Of a stretch of DNA of 64,000 nt, positions 59,211-64,000 are shown piece after piece (the first letter of the stretch is position 1; every line of letters begins with the position of its first letter). The notes under the pieces are model-generated. The model was not told the DNA's origin, ran no database searches, and was given only the letters and a program-made list of their open reading frames with translations. Location: positions 1-64,000 of the forward strand of contig NZ_JAODNM010000161.1 of assembly GCF_025464955.1 (NCBI RefSeq), written 5' to 3'. A program made the position numbers and the translations under genes. The stretch comes from Amycolatopsis sp. Lineage in GTDB: Bacteria > Actinomycetota > Actinomycetes > Mycobacteriales > Pseudonocardiaceae.

Positions 59211-61228
59211 GTCAGTACCCGAACTTGCTGTCGCCACTCGACCTGGGCTTCACCAGCCTGCGCAACCGCGTGATCATGGGGTCGATGCATACCGGCCTGG
59301 AAGACAAGGCCTCGCATTTCCCCCAGCTCGCCGAGTACTACGCGGAACGCGCGCGCGGCGGCGTCGGCCTGATCGTCACCGGCGGGTTCGCGCCGAACAA
59401 GACGGGCTGGCTGCTGCCGCTCGCGTCGAAGCTCTCGACGTCCGCGGAAGCCAAGGCGCATAAGCAGTTGACCGCGCCGGTCCACGAGGCCGGCGGCAAG
59501 ATCGCGCTGCAGATCCTGCACGCCGGCCGCTACTCGTACAACCCGCTGAGCGTGTCCGCGTCGAGCATCAAGGCGCCGATCAACCCGTTCCGGCCGCGGG
59601 CGCTGACCGGGTACGGCGTGCTGCGGCAGATCCGCGCGTTCGTCAACTGTGCGGTACTGGCAGCCGAAGCCGGTTACGACGGGGTCGAGATCATGGGGTC
59701 GGAGGGCTACCTGATCAACCAGTTCCTCGCGCCGCGCACCAACAAGCGCAAGGACGGCTGGGGCGGCACGCCGGAAAAGCGGCGCCGGTTCGCGGTGGAG
59801 ATCGTCCGCCGCACGCGGGCGGCCGTCGGGCCCGACTTCATCATCATCTACCGACTGTCCATGTTGGACCTTGTCGAAGGTGGACAGTCCTGGGCGGACG
59901 TCGTCGCGCTGGCCAAGGACGTCGAGGCGGCGGGCGCCACCATCATCAACACCGGGATCGGCTGGCACGAGGCCCGCGTTCCGACGATCGTGACGTCGGT
60001 GCCACGCGGCGCGTTCACCTGGGTGACCGGGAAGCTCAAGCCGCACGTCGGCATCCCGGTGGTCACCTCGAACCGGATCAACATGCCGCAGGTCGCCGAC
60101 GAAGCGATCGCCGACGGCAGCGCGGACCTGGTGTCGATGGCCAGGCCGTTCCTCGCCGATCCGGAGTGGATCACCAAGGCGTCGAGCGGGCGCGAGGACG
60201 AGATCAATACCTGCATCGCCTGCAACCAGGCCTGCCTCGACCACGCGTTCAAGCGCAAACTGGTGTCCTGCATGGTGAATCCGCGGGCCGGCCGCGAGAC
60301 GGAGTTGGTACTTGCGCCGACCCGCAAGGTCAAGCGCGTTGCCGTTGTCGGTGCCGGACCGGCCGGGCTCGCGGCCGCGACCAGCCTCGCCTCACGCGGG
60401 CACGCCGTCGAACTGTTCGAAGCGGACAATGAGATCGGCGGCCAGTTCGGCATCGCCAGGAAGATCCCCGGCAAGGAGGAGTTCGCCGAGACGATCCGTT
60501 ACTACGCCAGGCAGATCGAGCTTTCCGGCGTCAAACTGCACCTGAACACCCGGGCCACCGCGGCCTCGCTGACCGACTTCGACGACGTCGTCATCGCCAC
60601 CGGTGTGACGCCGAGGATCCCGGACATCCCGGGCATCGACCATCCCAAGGTTTTGTCCTATGTGGACGTCGTGAAAACCGGGAAGCCGGTGGGCGCGAAG
60701 GTCGCCGTGATCGGGGCCGGCGGGATCGGTGTCGACGTCAGCGAGTTCCTGACGCACAGCACCTCACCCGCGCTCGACCTCGACGCCTGGATGGCCGAGT
60801 GGGGCGTCGCGGACCCGGAAACCGCGGTCGGTGGTCTGGTCGAACCCGTGCCGTCGCCGTCGCCGCGGCAGGTCTTCCTGTTGCAGCGCAAGAAGGGGAC
60901 CATCGGCGCCGGGCTCGGCAAGACCAGCGGCTGGGTGCACCGCGCGGCGTTGAAGGCGAAGGGCGTCGAGCGGATTCCCGGGGTCAACTACGAGAAGATC
61001 GACGACGCCGGGTTGCACATCACGTTCGGCGACAAGCACGAGAACCCGCGCGTGCTCGACGTCGACAACGTCGTGATCAGCGCGGGCCAGGAGCCCGCAA
61101 GGGAACTGGCCGACGAACTCCGCGCGGCCGGCGTCGCCGTGCACGTCATCGGCGGCGCCGACGTCGCCGCCGAACTCGACGCCAAACGGGCGATCGACCA
61201 AGGCACCCGCCTCGCCGCCACCCTCTAA
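59207..61228 (+). CDS. fadH: 2,4-dienoyl-CoA reductase-type FMN/FAD/Fe-S oxidoreductase
   Basis: 673 residues. An N-terminal old-yellow-enzyme barrel (HAGRYSYNP, QFLAPRTNKRKDGWGG) is followed by the 4Fe-4S cysteines 336, 339, 343 and 355 (CIACNQACLDH...CMVNP), then FAD (VVGAGPAGLAAATSL) and NADPH (VIGAGGIGVDVSEF) domains. The layout equals FadH, which reduces 2,4-dienoyl-CoA in unsaturated fatty-acid breakdown; other enoate reductases share it. It is co-transcribed with PadR. Confidence 0.9.
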   Translation: MSQYPNLLSPLDLGFTSLRNRVIMGSMHTGLEDKASHFPQLAEYYAERARGGVGLIVTGGFAPNKTGWLLPLASKLSTSAEAKAHKQLTAPVHEAGGKIALQILHAGRYSYNPLSVSASSIKAPINPFRPRALTGYGVLRQIRAFVNCAVLAAEAGYDGVEIMGSEGYLINQFLAPRTNKRKDGWGGTPEKRRRFAVEIVRRTRAAVGPDFIIIYRLSMLDLVEGGQSWADVVALAKDVEAAGATIINTGIGWHEARVPTIVTSVPRGAFTWVTGKLKPHVGIPVVTSNRINMPQVADEAIADGSADLVSMARPFLADPEWITKASSGREDEINTCIACNQACLDHAFKRKLVSCMVNPRAGRETELVLAPTRKVKRVAVVGAGPAGLAAATSLASRGHAVELFEADNEIGGQFGIARKIPGKEEFAETIRYYARQIELSGVKLHLNTRATAASLTDFDDVVIATGVTPRIPDIPGIDHPKVLSYVDVVKTGKPVGAKVAVIGAGGIGVDVSEFLTHSTSPALDLDAWMAEWGVADPETAVGGLVEPVPSPSPRQVFLLQRKKGTIGAGLGKTSGWVHRAALKAKGVERIPGVNYEKIDDAGLHITFGDKHENPRVLDVDNVVISAGQEPARELADELRAAGVAVHVIGGADVAAELDAKRAIDQGTRLAATL

Positions 61229-61230
61229 AC

Positions 61231-61295
61231 GGCAACTCGACGGCGAGTTGCGGTCCTTGCAGACACCAACTATCGCAACTCGACGGCGAGTTGCG
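61231..61295. repeat. Doublet of the 22-bp palindrome, 43-bp period
   Basis: Copies at 61231-61252 (first base changed) and 61274-61295 (perfect) with a 21-bp spacer. It lies between convergent fadH and the phospholipase gene, like the 36.9 kb doublet. Confidence 0.88.
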
Positions 61296-61310
61296 AGCAA
61301 AGAGCGGGGG

Positions 61311-63389
61311 CTAGCCGGTTTTGCTGGGGAGGCCGTTTTCGAGGTGGCCGGCGAAGCGGCGGCGCCACGACGGCTGGCCGGCGAGGCTGACGGTGACGTC
61401 GTACCAGCCGTGGTCGGACACGATCGGGTCGAGCGTGAGCGCGTGCGACCCGCGGCCGGGGACGGTGAACCCGGGCGCCCCGCTGACCCCGATGGTGACC
61501 GGCAACAGCCGCGAGTTGACGACGGTCAGCGTCAACTTCGGCGACGCGGCCGTCCCCGCCAGAGACAGTTGCGCCTCGATACCCCCGGTCAGCGTGTTGC
61601 CCGCGGCTTCCACCACGAACCCGTTCGGCCCGTGGATCGCCAGGTCGTACACCGCCACGAACACGATGTTTCCGCTGCTAGAGCCCCCGGGCGGGACGTC
61701 GAACCGCTGCGAAACGCCCAGCAGGTGGTACGCATACGACGCGAGCTGCAGCGCCTCCGAGCCGTGGTTCTCCAGCTTCAGGTCGATCGACGCGAGCCCG
61801 ACGGACACCCCGGCGATCGGCTGGTACGGCAGCGGCCTGGCCGGCGCGCGTCCCGGCTCCTGCCTCGGAACGACCTGCTGCCCCAGCGCGGGCGGAGCGG
61901 CCTTCGGAAGCTTCGACTCCGTGGCGTCAGCCTGGTCGCGCAGCGCGTTCGCATCGGGCAGCGACGGCGTCGACGGATCGAACTCGCGGAAGTCGAAACA
62001 GCTGGTCAGATCGCCGCAGATGGACCGGCGCCAGTCCGAGATGTTCGGCTCCTGCACGCCCGTCCACCTCTCGAGGAAGCGCAGGACGGACGTGTGGTCG
62101 AACACCTGCGAATTGACCCAGCCGCCCCGGCTCCACGGCGAAATCACCGTCATCGGCACGCGCGGGCCGAGCCCGATCGGCACGTTCGGCCCGCTCGGCG
62201 GCGGGAACCCGGCGGTCACCGGCTGGATCGCGGGCAGCAGCTCGGCGCGGGTGCCGTCGGGCGCGGCGGGCGGCGGCATGTGGTCGAAGAAACCGTCGTT
62301 TTCGTCGTAGTTGATCAGCAGGACTGTCGATTCCCACAGTTTCGGGTTGTCCCACAGCGCCTTCAGTACCCCCTGCGTGTACGCCGCGCCGTCGACGGGC
62401 CGGGCCTCCGGGTGCTCACTGTACGAGTGCGGCGCGACGACCCAGGACACGCTCGGCAGCGTCCCGGCGGCGCAGTCGGCGATGAACTGCTCAAGCACGT
62501 GGTCGACGCTCTTGCCCTGACCGGAGTCCGGCTTCCACGTCGTGCGGAGGCCGGCGCGCTCGGCGAGTTGCCTGGTCGCCGGGTCGGACGACGCCAGGGA
62601 GTCGTGGTACGCCTGAAAGAGCCACAGTGGGTTGTCGCCGTAGTCCCCGACTAGGCCGTTCGTACCGTCGCCGACCTCATCGTTCGCGTACACCTGCCAC
62701 GACACCCCGGCGGCCTGCAGCCGTTCTGGATACGTCGTCCACTTGTAGGCGGGCTGATAGTCGGGCGGGTTGAACGTCGCGGGGCCGCCCGATTTGCCAT
62801 CCGGATCGATCATCCCGGTCCAGTGGTAGAGGCGGTTCGGCGTGGTCGGGCCCTGGATCGAGCAGTGGTAGTTGTCGCAGATGGTGAACGCACTGGCGAG
62901 CGCACGGTGGAACGGGATGTCGTCGCGGGTGAAGTAGCCCATGCTCAGCTGGGACTTCGACGGGATCCACCCGTTGTACGCGCCCCCAGCCCACGCGAGA
63001 TGCGTGGTGTCCCAGTCGTGTGCGAGGTCGCCGAGGTCCTGCCCGTCGACCACGGCGGTGTCGACGTGGAACGGCAGCAGATACCCGCCGTCGACGCGCA
63101 GCAGGTCAGGCTGGTGGAAGACGTCCTTGCCGAGCGGCAGCCGGAGGGCCGCCTTGTCGCCGTAACCGCGGACGCCGGGCATGGTGCCGTAGTAGTGATC
63201 GAATGACCGGTTTTCCTGCATCAGCACCACGACGTGCTTGACGTCGTCAAGACTGCCCTTCCGGCTCGGTTCGGCGAGCGCCTCGGCCATCCCGGCAGGC
63301 AGCACACCGGACACTCCGGCGATCCCGGCCGCGGCCGCCGCCCCACCCAGTACTGTCCGGCGGCGGATCCGACCTTCCGGCTTCCCCAT
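61311..63389 (-). CDS. Phosphocholine-specific phospholipase C (Tat-exported)
   Basis: 692 residues from an ATG after GAAGGAGAACACT. The Tat signal is RRRTVLGG (about 8-15). The catalytic domain has VVLMQENRSFDHYYGTM, and metal residues recur in WDTTHLAW and YDENDGFFDHMPPP; two C-terminal DUF756 beta domains follow. It cleaves phosphatidylcholine or sphingomyelin outside the cell, a source of phosphate. Confidence 0.92.
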   Translation of the reverse strand: MGKPEGRIRRRTVLGGAAAAAGIAGVSGVLPAGMAEALAEPSRKGSLDDVKHVVVLMQENRSFDHYYGTMPGVRGYGDKAALRLPLGKDVFHQPDLLRVDGGYLLPFHVDTAVVDGQDLGDLAHDWDTTHLAWAGGAYNGWIPSKSQLSMGYFTRDDIPFHRALASAFTICDNYHCSIQGPTTPNRLYHWTGMIDPDGKSGGPATFNPPDYQPAYKWTTYPERLQAAGVSWQVYANDEVGDGTNGLVGDYGDNPLWLFQAYHDSLASSDPATRQLAERAGLRTTWKPDSGQGKSVDHVLEQFIADCAAGTLPSVSWVVAPHSYSEHPEARPVDGAAYTQGVLKALWDNPKLWESTVLLINYDENDGFFDHMPPPAAPDGTRAELLPAIQPVTAGFPPPSGPNVPIGLGPRVPMTVISPWSRGGWVNSQVFDHTSVLRFLERWTGVQEPNISDWRRSICGDLTSCFDFREFDPSTPSLPDANALRDQADATESKLPKAAPPALGQQVVPRQEPGRAPARPLPYQPIAGVSVGLASIDLKLENHGSEALQLASYAYHLLGVSQRFDVPPGGSSSGNIVFVAVYDLAIHGPNGFVVEAAGNTLTGGIEAQLSLAGTAASPKLTLTVVNSRLLPVTIGVSGAPGFTVPGRGSHALTLDPIVSDHGWYDVTVSLAGQPSWRRRFAGHLENGLPSKTG

Positions 63390-63484
63390 AGTGTTCTCCT
63401 TCTTGTAAGCCAAGAGCCCCCGTGGCAGCGTTGTGCAATCCGCACGCGCGATCAAGTATCGAAAGCACTGGAAGAGGTGAAACC

Positions 63485-63859
63485 ATGGCGAACTCCGCCC
63501 GACTTATCGGCTTTGCTCCGGCAACGGATCTCGACCGAGCCGCGAAGTTCTACGCCGGCCTCCTGGGTCTCGAGCTCGTCGAGACCAGCCCGTTCGCGTG
63601 CGTTTTCCGCAGTGGGACAACGATGTTGCGGGTCACTCAGGTGGAAGAGCTGACACCGCAGCCGTTCACCGTGCTCGGCTGGGAGGTCGAGGACATCGCC
63701 GGGTCGATCGACGAACTCCTCGTGCGGGGCGTTTCGTTCACCACCTACGAAGGTATGGGCCAGGACGACCGCGGCATCTGGACCACCCCCGGTGGCGACA
63801 AGGTCGCCTGGTTCACCGATCCCGACGGGAACACGCTCTCGCTCACCGAGTTCTCCTGA
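63485..63859 (+). CDS. VOC-superfamily (glyoxalase/bleomycin-resistance fold) protein
   Basis: 124 residues with the paired betaalphabetabetabeta repeat: DLDRAAKFYAGLLGLELVE, VFRSGTTMLRV and DPDGNTLSLTEFS. Metal ligands are not fully clear (a Glu at the end, no obvious His at the start), so enzymatic activity is uncertain. GGAAGAGGTGAAACC precedes the ATG. Confidence 0.85.
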   Translation: MANSARLIGFAPATDLDRAAKFYAGLLGLELVETSPFACVFRSGTTMLRVTQVEELTPQPFTVLGWEVEDIAGSIDELLVRGVSFTTYEGMGQDDRGIWTTPGGDKVAWFTDPDGNTLSLTEFS

Positions 63860-63883
63860 GCGATCGAGTTCCCGATCGCTCAG
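63856..63883 (+). terminator. Terminator overlapping the VOC stop
   Basis: CTGAGCGATCG and CGATCGCTCAG around AGTTCC begin inside the last codons. Confidence 0.75.
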
Positions 63884-63942
63884 GTGCTGGGAACCTATTG
63901 GTCAGGGCTGCGTCAGCTGGCTAGTTTCAACGACGATCACCC

Positions 63943-64000
63943 GAAACCAGGAGCACCATCGACGCCGTCGCCGACCTGATCGCCGGTGCGCCCGACCAGG
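63943..64000 (+). CDS. Possible gene start at the right edge (partial)
   Basis: ACCAGGAGCACC resembles a ribosome site, and the following frame (IDAVADLIAGAPDQ) looks coding. The codon at the expected place is ATC, a rare start, so the true start is unclear. The gene runs off the window. Confidence 0.3.

Overview
The window is a high-GC chromosomal segment from an actinomycete, most likely a Pseudonocardiaceae member close to Amycolatopsis. The signs are very high GC, frequent GTG/TTG starts, a DUF3558 lipoprotein, a WhiB regulator, a SigB/SigF-type stress sigma cluster, an F420-type deazaflavin oxidoreductase, and intergenic repeats of the kind I associate with that group. The genus is an inference. 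No plasmid origin, complete insertion sequence, CRISPR array or secondary-metabolite core gene is visible.

Layout. 1-20 kb: a partial SRP RNA, a YycA/YkcB-type glycosyltransferase with a broken gtrA, two two-component systems, a frameshifted SDR gene, small regulator/enzyme pairs (TetR/DDN, LysR/BASS), a 3-hydroxyacyl-CoA dehydrogenase and two tandem L,D-transpeptidase lipoproteins. 20.3-21.5 kb: tRNA-Ser(GGA) followed about 1.07 kb later by a 54-bp copy of its own 3' part, the footprint of tRNA-targeted integration. 21.6-25.3 kb, just beyond it: a compact four-gene operon with a soluble three-module FtsK/EccC-like ATPase and three small helical proteins sharing a C-terminal aromatic-x-Ala-Arg tail. 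This is the best candidate for an undescribed system. 25.3-25.8 kb is a repeat-rich, MITE-like intergenic block.

25.8-40.8 kb: secreted proteins, a TauD-type dioxygenase, tRNA-Ser(CGA), csbD, the tadA pair, an M20 amidohydrolase, tyrA, a FUSC protein and a deacetylase-like lipoprotein. 40.8-45.1 kb: a second unusual cassette of a TPR-CHAT protein, a beta-sandwich partner, an ECF-like sigma factor and a short proline-rich peptide, with three strong hairpins inside. 45.2-48.3 kb: a GbsR/MarR-controlled ABC exporter. 48.7-53.4 kb is an erosion zone with relics of an MFS transporter and a GntR regulator among intact TetR, GlxA-type, monooxygenase, HxlR and reductase genes. 54.2-56.6 kb: a partner-switching stress module (STAS, WhiB, anti-sigma ATPase, SigB/SigF-type sigma, second ATPase). 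Matching promoter-like sequences precede this module, csbD and the 32.9 kb membrane operon. 57-64 kb: an esterase, PadR-fadH, a Tat-exported phospholipase C and a VOC protein.

A 22-bp palindrome occurs nine times between genes. Six copies form three doublets, each with start-to-start spacing of exactly 43 bp.
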